NCBI RefSeq assembly: GCF_008370325.1 | Contig: NZ_VNIP01000006.1 | Location: 434,001-498,000 of the forward strand | DNA length: 64,000 nt | Reading direction: 5' to 3' | DNA from: Martinezella tropici | GTDB taxonomy: Bacteria; Pseudomonadota; Alphaproteobacteria; Rhizobiales; Rhizobiaceae | In this document: piece after piece, positions 9,645-18,964 of the stretch | How positions within the stretch are numbered: the stretch's first letter is position 1 | How the letters are laid out: the number at the start of each line of letters is the position of its first letter | The notes under the pieces: generated by a model | Databases searched by the model: none | What the model was told of the DNA's origin: nothing | Seen by the model: only the letters and a program-made list of their open reading frames with translations | Program-made: the position numbers and the translations under genes

Positions 9645-9669
9645 AAAACCCAGGTTTTCCGGGGTTTTT
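9645..9669 (+). terminator. Rho-independent terminator after ureC
   Basis: AAAACCC (9645-9651) pairs with GGGGTTTT (9661-9668) and is followed by more T residues. It ends the ureC transcript within the 276-bp gap before the GGDEF gene; the rest of the gap holds nothing I can identify. Confidence 0.7.
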
Positions 9670-9885
9670 CCGATGCTGCGCGCCGAATGCGGTTTTGTGG
9701 AAAGCGTGGTGTGGCGGTGCTGGCGCGTCGCATTTCCATGCGCAACCCTGATTTTGCGGATGAACGCTCTTGGTTGTTCACAACTTGGGAAATGCAACGC
9801 ATTTTAATCATTACATTAAAGACCTGGAAGCGCCTTCACCCCTATCTCACATGATCGAAACGGTAGGCTGAGGAAGGTGAATCGC

Positions 9886-10746
9886 ATGAAAAGATGGATT
9901 TCGCTGCAGGCCGAGCTCGGTAACTTTCAGCAGCGACGTGCGATTTTTATTTTCGCGCTTAAGATGAGTTTTGTCGCCGTCATCATGTCGCTGGCCATCA
10001 TCCTGGCGATGCTTTTCCTGCTGCAGTGGTTCGATCTTCTGCCGCTGCCGATTCTGGAGGCGATGCGCTTCGGCGTTCTTCTCGCGTGGATCATCGGCGG
10101 CACAGTTTCCGGCGCGGTGGCGGTGCTGGCGGGCTTTTCGATTCACAGGTTGGCCGTCTCCCGCGCCGAATTCGAGCGGCTGAGCCGCACCGACATGCTG
10201 TCCGGCCTGCTCAATCGCCGCGCTTTCACCGAGGCGTTGGATACGGCTGCGGACGGTGCTTCACTGGTCATCTTCGACCTCGACCGGTTCAAGGCAGTCA
10301 ACGATCGCTTCGGACACGCATCCGGCGATGCCGTGATCATTACGGTGTCGCAGATACTTTCCAGCGTCTTTACCGGAGATGACGTGATTGCCCGGCTTGG
10401 CGGCGAGGAATTCGGCGCGATCATTTATGGTGGTGACACCGCCGAGCGCATTGCTCGCATCGAGGAAATCAAGGAGCGGATCGCTGAACACCCGATCGCC
10501 GTCGATGGCGGTTCGGTGAAGATCACCATGTCCGCCGGGATTGCCGACATCACCAGGGATCGCAAGACGGAAACCGTCTATGCCGCGGCCGATAAGGCCC
10601 TTTATCTTGCCAAAACGCTCGGCCGCAATCGTGTCATGCACGAGAGCGAGCGACTGTCCCAGGTTTGGCATCGCTGCGCGACGGAGCATGAACAGGAAGC
10701 GACGACCGATCCCCGGGAACTGCAGCGCTATGTGCGGCGGATGTAG
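9886..10746 (+). CDS. Membrane-anchored GGDEF diguanylate cyclase
   Basis: A 286-residue protein with two N-terminal membrane helices (about residues 20-50 and 65-90) and a C-terminal GGDEF domain. The domain contains FDLDRFKAVNDRFGHASGD and the active-site GGEEF (in ARLGGEEFGAII), so it should convert two GTP to cyclic di-GMP at the inner membrane. No RxxD inhibitory site is seen five residues before GGEEF. The ATG at 9886 is chosen because the AGGAAGG box lies about 8 bases upstream; an overlapping GTG at 9877 is possible. It has its own upstream terminator and separates ureC from ureE. Confidence 0.9.
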   Translation: MKRWISLQAELGNFQQRRAIFIFALKMSFVAVIMSLAIILAMLFLLQWFDLLPLPILEAMRFGVLLAWIIGGTVSGAVAVLAGFSIHRLAVSRAEFERLSRTDMLSGLLNRRAFTEALDTAADGASLVIFDLDRFKAVNDRFGHASGDAVIITVSQILSSVFTGDDVIARLGGEEFGAIIYGGDTAERIARIEEIKERIAEHPIAVDGGSVKITMSAGIADITRDRKTETVYAAADKALYLAKTLGRNRVMHESERLSQVWHRCATEHEQEATTDPRELQRYVRRM

Positions 10747-10824
10747 CGCATAGGCGCGTCATTGATGCTTGCACAGCCGGTGACTATTTTGCATGGTCTG
10801 ACAAAGTCATAATCTGGAACCGCC

Positions 10825-11334
10825 ATGCAACGCGTCACCTCCTATCTGCCGGCCGGCACCCCTTCTTCCAACCCGATCGATCGTGTCGTCCTACCGCATG
10901 ATCTCAGGCATCTTCGCCGCAAGCTGCTGCATCTCGAAAATGGCGACATGGTCATGCTCGACCTCAAGGAGCCGGTGCTGTTTGCGAGCGGCGATCTGCT
11001 GGTGCGCGAGGATGGCGAACTGATCGAAATCGTCGCGGCCGACGAAAAGCTTTTCGAGATTCGTCCGCGCGACCGCAGGCATCTGATCGAGCTTGCCTGG
11101 CATCTCGGCAACCGGCATCTGTCCGCGCAGATCGAGGAAGAGCGTATCCTGATCCTGCGTGACCACGTGATCCGCGCCATGCTCGAAGGGCTTGGGGCTG
11201 TCGTGACCGAGGTGAGCGAGCCTTTCCAGCCTGCTCGCGGCGCCTATCACTCCCATGGCGGCCATTCGCACGGGCACAATCACGATCACGATCAGGGGCA
11301 CGGGCATGATCATCATGATCACTCGCACGATTGA
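10825..11334 (+). CDS. ureE: UreE, urease nickel metallochaperone
   Basis: UreE brings nickel to the UreDFG-urease complex. The 169-residue protein has the two usual domains: a peptide-binding half beginning [11 protein letters not shown] and a metal-binding half with [22 protein letters not shown] and the interface [14 protein letters not shown]. It ends in a nickel-binding tail very rich in histidine (13 His in the last 28 residues). It is the first of the ureEFG group, 6 bases before ureF. Confidence 0.96.
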   Translation: MQRVTSYLPAGTPSSNPIDRVVLPHDLRHLRRKLLHLENGDMVMLDLKEPVLFASGDLLVREDGELIEIVAADEKLFEIRPRDRRHLIELAWHLGNRHLSAQIEEERILILRDHVIRAMLEGLGAVVTEVSEPFQPARGAYHSHGGHSHGHNHDHDQGHGHDHHDHSHD

Positions 11335-11340
11335 ACATCG

Positions 11341-12027
11341 ATGGACATGGCGGTGACGGATGATCGCGCCGATCTGCAGGCGCTCCTGCGGCTGATGGCC
11401 TGGTTGTCGCCGGCGTTTCCGGTGGGGTCTTTCGCCTATTCCGGCGGTCTTGAGCGTGCCGTGCACGACGGTCTGGTGGGAGACAGCGCCGGGCTCGGAG
11501 ATTGGATTTCCGTGCTTATCCAGAATGGTTCGGTATGGAATGACGTGGTCCTGCTGGTCGAGGCGCATCGGGCGGACGCGGATACGCAGCGGCTCGCAGC
11601 AGTCGCGGAACTGGCCGAAGCGCTGGCCGGCTCGAAAGAGCGGCACAATGAGACCTTGTTGCTTGGAAATGCCTTTCTTTCCGCCGCTGCCGCCTGGCCG
11701 CATGCGATCTTTTCCATGCTCCCGGCAAGGACGGTCTATCCGGTTGCGGTAGGGGCCGTCGCAGGTGCGCATGGGATTACCGCCGAGAAGGCAGCTGCTG
11801 CCTTCCTGCATGCGCTGGCCTCGCAGATGGTATCTGCCGGTATTCGCCTCGGCGTCAGCGGGCAGAAAGATGGCGTTGCTATTCTGGCGCGGCTTGAAGC
11901 TCTCCTTGCAGATGTCGCGCGGCGGGCAGCGCAATCCAGCCTCGACGATCTCGGCGCGGCGAGCGTGCAGGCCGATATTGCGAGCCTGCGGCACGAAACC
12001 CAGGGAACGCGGCTCTTCCGGTCATGA
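11341..12027 (+). CDS. ureF: UreF, urease accessory protein
   Basis: UreF (228 residues) is the helical protein that links UreD to UreG and gates GTP hydrolysis during nickel insertion. Typical segments are LMAWLSPAFPVGSFAYSGGL near the N terminus, SKERHNETLLLGNAF in the middle and LASQMVSAGIRLGVSGQ near the end. It starts 6 bases after ureE. The next urease gene, ureG, is 208 bases away across a palindromic repeat, an unusual interruption of the ureEFG unit. Confidence 0.95.
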   Translation: MDMAVTDDRADLQALLRLMAWLSPAFPVGSFAYSGGLERAVHDGLVGDSAGLGDWISVLIQNGSVWNDVVLLVEAHRADADTQRLAAVAELAEALAGSKERHNETLLLGNAFLSAAAAWPHAIFSMLPARTVYPVAVGAVAGAHGITAEKAAAAFLHALASQMVSAGIRLGVSGQKDGVAILARLEALLADVARRAAQSSLDDLGAASVQADIASLRHETQGTRLFRS

Positions 12028-12109
12028 TGGGCATCAACAGGAAAATATTGAAATCGAAGCATCGCCTACGTCATTCGCCGCTGTGCGGCGGCATCGCGCT
12101 TGGCTATGC

Positions 12110-12215
12110 TAGAGCAATTCCAGGAAAAGTGCGCAGCGGTTTTCCGTCCGGAATTGCGAGAAAACAAAGAAATAGAGCGGTTCACAGAGTCTGTGAAAAG
12201 CTGAACCGCTCTAGC
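12110..12215. repeat. Double-palindrome intergenic repeat between ureF and ureG
   Basis: Two nested hairpins sit back to back. AGAGCAATTCC with GGAATTGC encloses an inner GGAAAA/TTTTCC pairing (12111 to about 12160). A second pairs TAGAGCGGTTC with GAACCGCTCTA (12173-12214). The AGAGCAATTCC...CCGTCCGGAATTGC wording is, from memory, a common rhizobial dispersed intergenic element. If transcribed with ureF-ureG it would form a large structure ahead of ureG and may change its relative expression. Confidence 0.7.
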
Positions 12216-12235
12216 GCTTTATCGGAGTTGCGAGC

Positions 12236-12847
12236 ATGAAATCGAGACATGGACCCTTGCGCGTCGGCATCGGCGGCCCCGTCGGATCCGGCAAGACGGC
12301 GCTGACCGAGAAGCTGTGCAAGGCGATGCGCGACGACTATTCCGTCGCGGTCATTACCAACGACATCTATACGACGGAAGATGCCGAGGCGCTGGTGCGG
12401 ATGCAGGCGCTGACCTCGGACCGTATCGTCGGTGTCGAAACGGGCGGCTGCCCACACACGGCGATCCGCGAGGATGCGACGATCAATCTCCAGGCCATTG
12501 CCGGCCTGAACGAACGGCTTCCCGATCTTGACGTGGTCTTCATCGAATCCGGTGGAGACAATCTGGCGGCAACCTTTTCGCCCGATCTTGCCGATATCAC
12601 CATCTATGTGATTTCGGTGTGCCAGGGTGAGGAAATCCCGCGCAAGGGCGGCCCCGGCATCACCAAATCGGATCTTCTCGTCATCAACAAGAAGGATCTT
12701 GCGCCCTTCGTCGAGGTGGATCTCGAGGTGATGGATCGCGATGCGACCCGAATGCGCCAGGCTCGGCCCTTCGTGTTTTCCGATATGAAGCGGGGCGATG
12801 GCGTCAGCACGATCGTCAGCTTCCTTAAAGAACAGGGCGGCCTTTAA
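12236..12847 (+). CDS. ureG: UreG, urease accessory GTPase
   Basis: SIMIBI-class GTPase (203 residues) that powers delivery of nickel to urease. The P-loop is [11 protein letters not shown] (about residues 12-22). It has the metal-binding C-P-H of [13 protein letters not shown], the switch-like FIESGGDNL and the guanine-specificity NKKDLAP. It lies 208 bases behind ureF, separated by a palindromic repeat, and is the last urease gene. A short GGGCGG/CCGCCC hairpin overlaps its stop codon but has no T-run. Confidence 0.97.
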   Translation: MKSRHGPLRVGIGGPVGSGKTALTEKLCKAMRDDYSVAVITNDIYTTEDAEALVRMQALTSDRIVGVETGGCPHTAIREDATINLQAIAGLNERLPDLDVVFIESGGDNLAATFSPDLADITIYVISVCQGEEIPRKGGPGITKSDLLVINKKDLAPFVEVDLEVMDRDATRMRQARPFVFSDMKRGDGVSTIVSFLKEQGGL

Positions 12848-12888
12848 ACCGCCCCGTCGTCATCGATTTTACTCTGTCAAGCGAGCCG

Positions 12889-15800
12889 TTATTCGGCCGC
12901 GAAGGGCGGCAGTTTAAGCACATTCGTGCCGGTAGACTTCGTGCCCCTGACATTCCTGTCTTCAATAGCCTCCAGACGCTCTTCCAGGGTGGCAAGCGAC
13001 TGACGGTTCTCATTAACGGCGGTCGCCAGGCCTTCCTTGGTCACCACCTCGTCATCCGCATCCTTACTGCCGACAAGCTTGCCGAAGAGGAAGCCGAGCA
13101 GGCGCGACAGGTCGTCCATGATCAGGAAGAAGGAGGGCACGACCACGAGGCTGAGCACGGTGGAAACGATGATGCCGCCGATCACCGCGATCGCCATCGG
13201 CGCGCGGAAAGAGCCGCCTTCGCCAACTCCGAGAGCCGATGGCAACATGCCGGCCGACATGGCAATCGAGGTCATGATGATCGGACGGGCGCGCTTGCGG
13301 CCGGCTTCGACGACGGCCTCCAGCCTCGGCATGCCCCGATGCATCATCTCGATGGCGAAATCGACCAGCAGGATGGCGTTCTTCGTCACGATGCCCATCA
13401 GCATGAGGATGCCGATCATGACGGGCATCGAAAGCGCATTGCCGGTCATGATCAAGGCCAGCGCGACGCCGCCGATTGCCAACGGCAACGACAGCAGGAT
13501 GGTGAAGGGCTGGATCACATCCTTGAACAGCAGGATCAGCACGGTCAGGACAAGCAGAAGGCCGAGTAGCATGGCATTGCCGAAGCTCTGCTGCATTTCC
13601 TTCTGGACCTTGGTGTCGCCGCTTTCCGCCAGATGCACGGTTGCCGGGATCTGGGCGCTGTTGACGATATTGAGGAAGTGTGCCGATGCCGTATCCAGCG
13701 CCACGCCCTGCGGCAGGTCGGCGCCGATGGCGACGACGCGGTAGCGGTTGTTGCGCTTGATGGAGGACAAGCCTTCCGAATAGTCGATGTCGGCGACGCT
13801 CGACAGTGGCACGGTGTTACCCGTGGACGCCTGTCCGGTTGTGCCCATGGACGTCTTGATGCGCAGCGCCCGGATCGCCGCCAGATCTCGGCGCATGCCA
13901 AGCGAGGCCTGAACACGGATCGGAATCTGGCGATCGTCGAGTGAGATCTTCGCAAGCGAGGCATCGATATCGCCGATGGTCGCCACGCGAATCGTATCCG
14001 AAATCATCTGGGGCGTGATGCCGAGGCGCGCGGCTTCGTCCTTGCGCGGATAGATCTGCAGTTCCGGGCGCGGCAGGGCGCCGTCGGCGCTGACATTGGC
14101 AAGCGCCGGGTCAGTGCGCAGCTTGGCCTCCAGAATGCCCACAGCCTGGTTCAGATCCTTCTCGCTGCGCGAAAGGAAGTTATAGGTCAGGTCGCGGTCG
14201 CCACGGTCGTTCAGCTTGGTGATGCGGACGTCGGGGATCGACCTCAGTTTGGCAAAGACTTCCCTTTCGATCTCCCATTGCGGACGTACGCGCCCATGGG
14301 CGGTGACCTTCGGCAGGTGGGGGCCGATGACCGGGATCGAGCCGAGAACATCGTTCACCAGCTTCTTCGTGAGCGACTGGTCGAGCTTGTCGAGCGTCAG
14401 CGTCACGGTGGCGCGGCGTAGTTCCAGATCGCCCTTCGGCGAGGCTCCGCCAAGCTCGAAGACGCTTTCAACGCCGTCGATGCCCTTGACGCGGCGATAC
14501 ATCTCATTGGTTGCCTGTTCGGTATCATCGAGCCGGGCGTTCGGCGGCAGTTCCGCGGACAGCACGATGCGCGAGGCGTCTTCCGGCGGGATGAAGCTGC
14601 CCGGGACGAACATGATGAGGGCGAAGACCGACGCGACGGAGAAGGCGAAGGCGGCAAGCAGCGTCGGATAGCGCGTGTACCAGCGCTTCGTCGTCTGTCG
14701 TACCAGCCAGCTATACCCGCGCATGAAGCGGCCGTCATTGTCGTGATGATCATGGACACCGTCTTCGGCGCGCATCAGATAGGCGGCCATCATCGGCGTG
14801 ATCAAGCGCGCCACCAGCAGCGAAAAGAACACCGAGAAGGCGACCGTCAGACCGAACTGGATGAAGTATTGGCCTGGGATACCAGGCATGAAGGAGACCG
14901 GCACGAAGACCGCGATGATTGTGAAGGTCGTCGCGATGACGGCAAGGCCGATTTCATCGGCTGCTTCGATGGCGGCGCGGTAAGGCGTCTTGCCCATCTT
15001 GATATGGCGGGCGATATTTTCGATTTCGACGATGGCATCGTCGACAAGAATACCGGTTGCCAGCGTCAACGCCAGGAAGCTTACAAGGTTCAGCGAGAAG
15101 CCGATCTGGTGCATGATCCAGAAGGTCGGGACCACGGACAGCGGCAGCGCGACCGCTGATATCAGCGTCGCGCGCCAGTTCCGCAGGAACAGGAAAACGA
15201 CGATGACGGCCAGTACGGCACCCTCGATCAGCGTATGCATCGCGGATTCGTAGTTGCCATAGGTGTAGTAGACGGCGTCGTCGATCATCTCGATCGAGAC
15301 ATTAGGGTTTTCGGCCCGCACCTTGTCGAGCGTATCGCCCACCGTCTTCGCGACGGTCACTTCGCTGGCGCCCTTGGAGCGGAAGACGCCGAAGGTGACG
15401 ACAGGCGTACTGTTGAAGCGGGAGAAGGATTTCGGCTCCTGATAGGTATCCTTGATCGCGCCGAGATCGGAAAGCTTGACGAAGCGGCCGTTGGTGAGCG
15501 CGATGGTGGTGTCGGCGAGCTGTGCGACATTGCGGGCATCGCCGAGCACGCGGATCGCCTGCTCGCTGCCGGCCACCTGGCCGCGGCCGGAGCCGAGGTC
15601 GATATTGGTGCTGCGCAGCTGCTGGCTCACGGAAAGTGCCGTTATGCCGTAGGCATTCAGCTTGTTCGGATCGAGCTCGATGCGCACTTCGCGGTCGGCG
15701 CCGCCGTAGCGATCGACGCGGCCGATGCCCGCCTGACCCTGCAGGGCACGCTTGACCGTATCGTCCACGAACCAGGACAGCTCTTCCAGCGTCATGTTCG

Positions 15801-16236
15801 GAGAGGAAACCGCAAAGCTCTGGATCGCCCGTCCCTCGACATCGACCTTGGAGACGATAGGCTCATCGATCGTCGACGGCAGGTTGCCGCGGATGCGGTC
15901 GATGGCGTCCTTGGTATCCTGAACCGCCTGCTGCGTCGGCACTTCCAGGCGGAAGATGACGACGGTCTGCGATTGACCGTCGGTGACGGTCGACTGGATT
16001 TCGTCGATGCCGTTGATGCTGGCTACGGCGTCCTCAATCTCCTTCGTCACCTGCATTTCAAGTTCGGCCGGCGAGGCGCCGCTCTGCGTCACGGTGACGT
16101 TGACGACAGGCACGTCGATATTCGGGAACCGGGTGATGGGCAGGTTGAAGAAGGCGTGTGCGCCCACCACCATCAGCAGGAAGAAGCCGAGGAGCGGAGC
16201 GACCGGATTTCGTATTGACCAGGCGGAGAAGTTCAT
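12889..16236 (-). CDS. RND family efflux transporter (inner-membrane pump)
   Basis: A 1115-residue proton-driven pump of the AcrB/HAE1 type. It has the usual layout of one N-terminal helix, a large periplasmic loop, helices 2-6, a helix at mid-protein, a second periplasmic loop and the last five helices. The proton-relay aspartates are seen in GILVDDAIVEIENIARH and the matching lysine in GIVTKNAILLVDFA. It lies 14 bases behind its periplasmic adaptor. No outer-membrane TolC partner is present, so a shared one encoded elsewhere is likely. The substrate cannot be deduced. A hydrophilic tail of about 60 residues follows the last helix. Confidence 0.93.
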   Translation of the reverse strand: MNFSAWSIRNPVAPLLGFFLLMVVGAHAFFNLPITRFPNIDVPVVNVTVTQSGASPAELEMQVTKEIEDAVASINGIDEIQSTVTDGQSQTVVIFRLEVPTQQAVQDTKDAIDRIRGNLPSTIDEPIVSKVDVEGRAIQSFAVSSPNMTLEELSWFVDDTVKRALQGQAGIGRVDRYGGADREVRIELDPNKLNAYGITALSVSQQLRSTNIDLGSGRGQVAGSEQAIRVLGDARNVAQLADTTIALTNGRFVKLSDLGAIKDTYQEPKSFSRFNSTPVVTFGVFRSKGASEVTVAKTVGDTLDKVRAENPNVSIEMIDDAVYYTYGNYESAMHTLIEGAVLAVIVVFLFLRNWRATLISAVALPLSVVPTFWIMHQIGFSLNLVSFLALTLATGILVDDAIVEIENIARHIKMGKTPYRAAIEAADEIGLAVIATTFTIIAVFVPVSFMPGIPGQYFIQFGLTVAFSVFFSLLVARLITPMMAAYLMRAEDGVHDHHDNDGRFMRGYSWLVRQTTKRWYTRYPTLLAAFAFSVASVFALIMFVPGSFIPPEDASRIVLSAELPPNARLDDTEQATNEMYRRVKGIDGVESVFELGGASPKGDLELRRATVTLTLDKLDQSLTKKLVNDVLGSIPVIGPHLPKVTAHGRVRPQWEIEREVFAKLRSIPDVRITKLNDRGDRDLTYNFLSRSEKDLNQAVGILEAKLRTDPALANVSADGALPRPELQIYPRKDEAARLGITPQMISDTIRVATIGDIDASLAKISLDDRQIPIRVQASLGMRRDLAAIRALRIKTSMGTTGQASTGNTVPLSSVADIDYSEGLSSIKRNNRYRVVAIGADLPQGVALDTASAHFLNIVNSAQIPATVHLAESGDTKVQKEMQQSFGNAMLLGLLLVLTVLILLFKDVIQPFTILLSLPLAIGGVALALIMTGNALSMPVMIGILMLMGIVTKNAILLVDFAIEMMHRGMPRLEAVVEAGRKRARPIIMTSIAMSAGMLPSALGVGEGGSFRAPMAIAVIGGIIVSTVLSLVVVPSFFLIMDDLSRLLGFLFGKLVGSKDADDEVVTKEGLATAVNENRQSLATLEERLEAIEDRNVRGTKSTGTNVLKLPPFAAE

Positions 16237-16250
16237 CTTGCCGTTCTCGC

Positions 16251-17441
16251 TCAGTTGGAGGCTTGCGACGCATCGCGCACGGGCGTGATGTGGTCGCCGT
16301 CGCGAACATAGGCACCGGCCTTGGCGACGACTTCGTCACCGGCCTTCAGGCCCTTGAGGATCTCGACATAGCCTGCGTCCTGAATGCCGGTTTCGACATT
16401 CACGAACTTGACCACGCCGTTCTCGACCTTGCGGGCGGAGGAGCCGTTTTCCTCGCTATTGACTGCCGTCAACGGCAGAGCGACGCCATCCTCCTGGCGA
16501 ATGATGATCTCGGCGCTGCCATACATACCGGCCCGCGCCTTCTCGCCGTCGTCGATCGAGATATGCACCGCGCCGAGGCGAGTGATGGAATCCACGATGG
16601 GGGCGACGAGGCGGACGGTTCCGGAAAGCTTCTCGCGGCTGCCGGAAAGGGCGATAAGAGCCTTCTGGCCGATGACGATCTTGGTGATGTCGCTTTCGGA
16701 CACATCGACCACCAGTTCCAGCCGGCTATCGCGGATAATGGTGAAGAGCGGATCGCCGCTGCCGTTGGCGATGGCGCCGATGCGAGCGTTGCGCGACGCG
16801 ACGGTGCCCGCGACAGGGGTCTTGATGCCGGTGCGGGCAAGCTTCAGGTCGGTGTCGGCGATCAGGCTGTCGGTGACCTTGAGATCCGCTTCGGCAACAG
16901 CGATCGCCTGCTCTGCTGAAACCACGCGTGCCTTGTTGGCGGCGGCGGACGCGTTGGCCTGTTCGACGGATGAGGTCGACATTGTACCCTTGGCACCCAT
17001 TGCGACGGCGCGGATGCGCTGCAGTTCCGCTTCTTCGGCGTTGGCGCGGGCTTCGGCGAGTTGTGCGTGCAATTGCGCAAGGCTTGCCTCGCCCTTGGCC
17101 CGCGTGGCCTGCATCTGGCTCTTCTGCAGGATCAGCGCGTCGTCGTTCAGCGTGGCAAGCGTGCTGTTCGCCTCGACCTTGTCACCGACATCGGCATTGA
17201 GCGAGCGGATCGAGAGGCCATCCACCTGCGGCTGGATATAAACATCCTCGACGGCCTTCACCGTGCCGGTCGCAACGACCTTGTCGGTCAGGTGGCGCAT
17301 CGCCGCCGTGGTGATGACGATCGCCGGCAGGTTCTGCTTCGGCGTCGTGACGGTGGATTGCTCGGCCAGCGCGGCGGGCGCCGCCAGCAAGGAAAGCAGG
17401 ATGGCGGTCGTGCTCAGAAGTCTAAACGGCGTGAGGGCCAT
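16251..17441 (-). CDS. RND efflux periplasmic adaptor (membrane fusion protein)
   Basis: A 396-residue adaptor that bridges the RND pump and an outer-membrane channel. It has a Sec signal peptide (cleavage near APAALA) without a lipobox cysteine. A lipoyl-like half motif is VEDVYIQPQVDGLSIRSL, followed by a coiled-coil hairpin from about residues 105 to 185 rich in Ala/Gln/Glu. The second lipoyl half contains KTPVAGTVASRNARIG, and a beta-barrel domain with DVSESDI follows. It is the first gene of the two-gene operon. No regulator is adjacent. Confidence 0.92.
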   Translation of the reverse strand: MALTPFRLLSTTAILLSLLAAPAALAEQSTVTTPKQNLPAIVITTAAMRHLTDKVVATGTVKAVEDVYIQPQVDGLSIRSLNADVGDKVEANSTLATLNDDALILQKSQMQATRAKGEASLAQLHAQLAEARANAEEAELQRIRAVAMGAKGTMSTSSVEQANASAAANKARVVSAEQAIAVAEADLKVTDSLIADTDLKLARTGIKTPVAGTVASRNARIGAIANGSGDPLFTIIRDSRLELVVDVSESDITKIVIGQKALIALSGSREKLSGTVRLVAPIVDSITRLGAVHISIDDGEKARAGMYGSAEIIIRQEDGVALPLTAVNSEENGSSARKVENGVVKFVNVETGIQDAGYVEILKGLKAGDEVVAKAGAYVRDGDHITPVRDASQASN

Positions 17442-17543
17442 GCGTCCAGTTCCAGTTCAGCGTTTGGTAAAATGGATTTCGCTGTTTTCCGTCGCGAACC
17501 CGGGGGATCGATGCATGCGTGCCGGCTTCTCCGGCGGATTACT

Positions 17544-17646
17544 GCATAATTCCTTAAATCGGAATCGATTTAAGGATAAAATTATGCTGCAGATTTAAAG
17601 TGTTACAGCGACCTTGCGCGTCATATTTGACGCGCGGCGCTGTAAT
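17544..17646 (+). repeat. Dispersed intergenic repeat, copy A
   Basis: Begins GCATAATTCCTTAAATCGG, continues through GGATAAAATTATGC and CAGATTTAAAGTGTTACAGCG, and ends in a hairpin formed by GCGCGTC and GACGCGC before GGCGCTGTAA. Closely related copies lie in reverse orientation at 52473-52583 and, shortened, at 29650-29706. It occupies part of the 496-base gene-free gap 17442-17937. The only other structures in that gap are the hairpin at 17681-17710 and the terminator at 17881-17913. Confidence 0.75.
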
Positions 17647-17680
17647 ATCCGTCTGTCATGCCTTGCCGGTCCCTCATCCT

Positions 17681-17710
17681 AAAATCGCTCCTGTAGATGG
17701 GAGCGATTTT
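17681..17710. terminator. Perfect 11-bp hairpin with A/T flanks (orphan)
   Basis: AAAATCGCTCC (17681-17691) and GGAGCGATTTT (17700-17710) form a perfect stem with an 8-base loop. It looks like a bidirectional terminator, but no annotated gene ends directly on it: the adjacent minus-strand operon already has its own terminator at 17881-17913. It may mark the end of an unrecognised short transcript. Confidence 0.5.
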
Positions 17711-17880
17711 CAATTCTCGCAAGATCACGAGAAAATGATTTCGCGGGTATTTCTAACCTTCACAACCTTGCGAAGCAATCACGGCATTGTGATGTCAGCA
17801 TTCGAATAATTGATAGTCGAGGGCTTTTCCGCCAAGTTTTGCGAGAAAGCCAGCCTTTTGTTGCCACTGTTACAAAATGA

Positions 17881-17913
17881 AAAAAACGCGCGAGGCCTGA
17901 AACCCCGCGCGTT
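17881..17913 (-). terminator. Terminator of the pyrimidine importer operon
   Basis: On the minus strand AACGCGCG (17913-17906) pairs with CGCGCGTT (17892-17885) and is followed by a run of T. It lies 25 bases beyond the stop of the binding-protein gene. Confidence 0.8.
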
Positions 17914-17937
17914 CTGGTCTCTGTGAGTACTCCGAGC

Positions 17938-18906
17938 TTATTTCAGAGCAGCGTCCGTGATCTCATGCGTGAAGGCGCCGGACGGCTTCTTGTTGATGAT
18001 CTTCTGGTCGAGCAGGGCTTCGACCGTCCGGTCGTAAAGCTTCGTGTCGAGCTTGCCGCTGCCGATCAGCTTGGCGACTTCGCCCATCATGCGCTTCTGG
18101 TGGTTTTCGTCCTGGCCGCCATTGTCCATCACAATCCCTGCGGCTTCATCCGGATGCTCGACGGCATATTTCCAGCCTTTCATCGAGGCGCGGACGAACT
18201 TGACCATATCGGCCTTGAACTTTGCATCCTTCAGCTTGTCTTCCTTGACATAGAGGCCGTCTTCCAGAAGGTCGACGCCGAGCTTGGTGTAATTAAAGAC
18301 GGTCAGGTCTTCCTGCTTGAAGCCGGCATCGATTGCCTGCCAGTATTCATTGTAGGTCATGACCGAGATGCAGTCGGCCTGCTTCTGGACGAGCGGCTGC
18401 ACGTCGAAGCTCTGCTTGAGCACGGTGACGCCGTCCTTGCCGCCATCGGTCTTCAGGCCGATCTTATGCATCCAGGCGAAGAAGGGATATTCGTTGCCGT
18501 AGAACCAAACGCCGAGCGTATGTCCCTTGAAATCCTTCTCCGTCTTGACCGGTCCATCCTTGGGGCAGATCAGTTCGAGGCCGGATTTGTCGAAGGGCTG
18601 GGCGATGTTGACCAACGGCACGCCCTTTTCGCGGGCAACCAGTGCTCCGCCCATCCAGTCGACGATGACATCGGCGCCGCCGCCGGCGATCACCTGTTCC
18701 GGTGCGATATCCGGGCCGCCCGGCTTGATGTCGACGTCGAGGCCTTCCTCCTTGTAGAATCCTTTGTCCTTGGCGACGAAATAGCCTCCGAACTGGCCCT
18801 GGGCCACCCATTTCAGCTGCAAGGTTATCTTGTCGGCAGCCATTGCGGCCTGCGTGGCAGCCAGCGTCATCGTGCTGGCCATCAATGCGAACATCAGTCT
18901 TTTCAT
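17938..18906 (-). CDS. NMT1/THI5-type ABC transporter substrate-binding protein
   Basis: A 322-residue periplasmic protein with a signal peptide (MKRLMFALMASTMTLAATQAA, cut near AMAADKI). The N terminus of the mature protein, LQLKWVAQGQFGGYFVAKDK, and GADVIVDWMGGALVAREKG are characteristic of the NMT1/THI5-like family, which binds pyrimidines and their precursors. The frame continues upstream to 18978, but the ATG at 18906 follows a GGGTGAAGAAC box and opens the signal peptide. It ends a five-gene importer operon next to pyrimidine-degradation genes, so uracil, thymine or a related base is the probable ligand. Confidence 0.88.
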   Translation of the reverse strand: MKRLMFALMASTMTLAATQAAMAADKITLQLKWVAQGQFGGYFVAKDKGFYKEEGLDVDIKPGGPDIAPEQVIAGGGADVIVDWMGGALVAREKGVPLVNIAQPFDKSGLELICPKDGPVKTEKDFKGHTLGVWFYGNEYPFFAWMHKIGLKTDGGKDGVTVLKQSFDVQPLVQKQADCISVMTYNEYWQAIDAGFKQEDLTVFNYTKLGVDLLEDGLYVKEDKLKDAKFKADMVKFVRASMKGWKYAVEHPDEAAGIVMDNGGQDENHQKRMMGEVAKLIGSGKLDTKLYDRTVEALLDQKIINKKPSGAFTHEITDAALK

Positions 18907-18964
18907 GTTCTTCACCCTTTTTCCCTCTGAAGTTATGCCTTGATCCCTTGGAAGAGATCCCGGA

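Noticed and set aside
12024..12239. 71-codon ORF between ureF and ureG
   Set aside because: It is formed mostly by the palindromic repeat, has no family resemblance, and overlaps both urease genes.
12835..12854. Terminator at the end of ureG
   Set aside because: The GGGCGG/CCGCCC hairpin overlaps the stop codon and lacks a T-run; too weak to annotate as a terminator.
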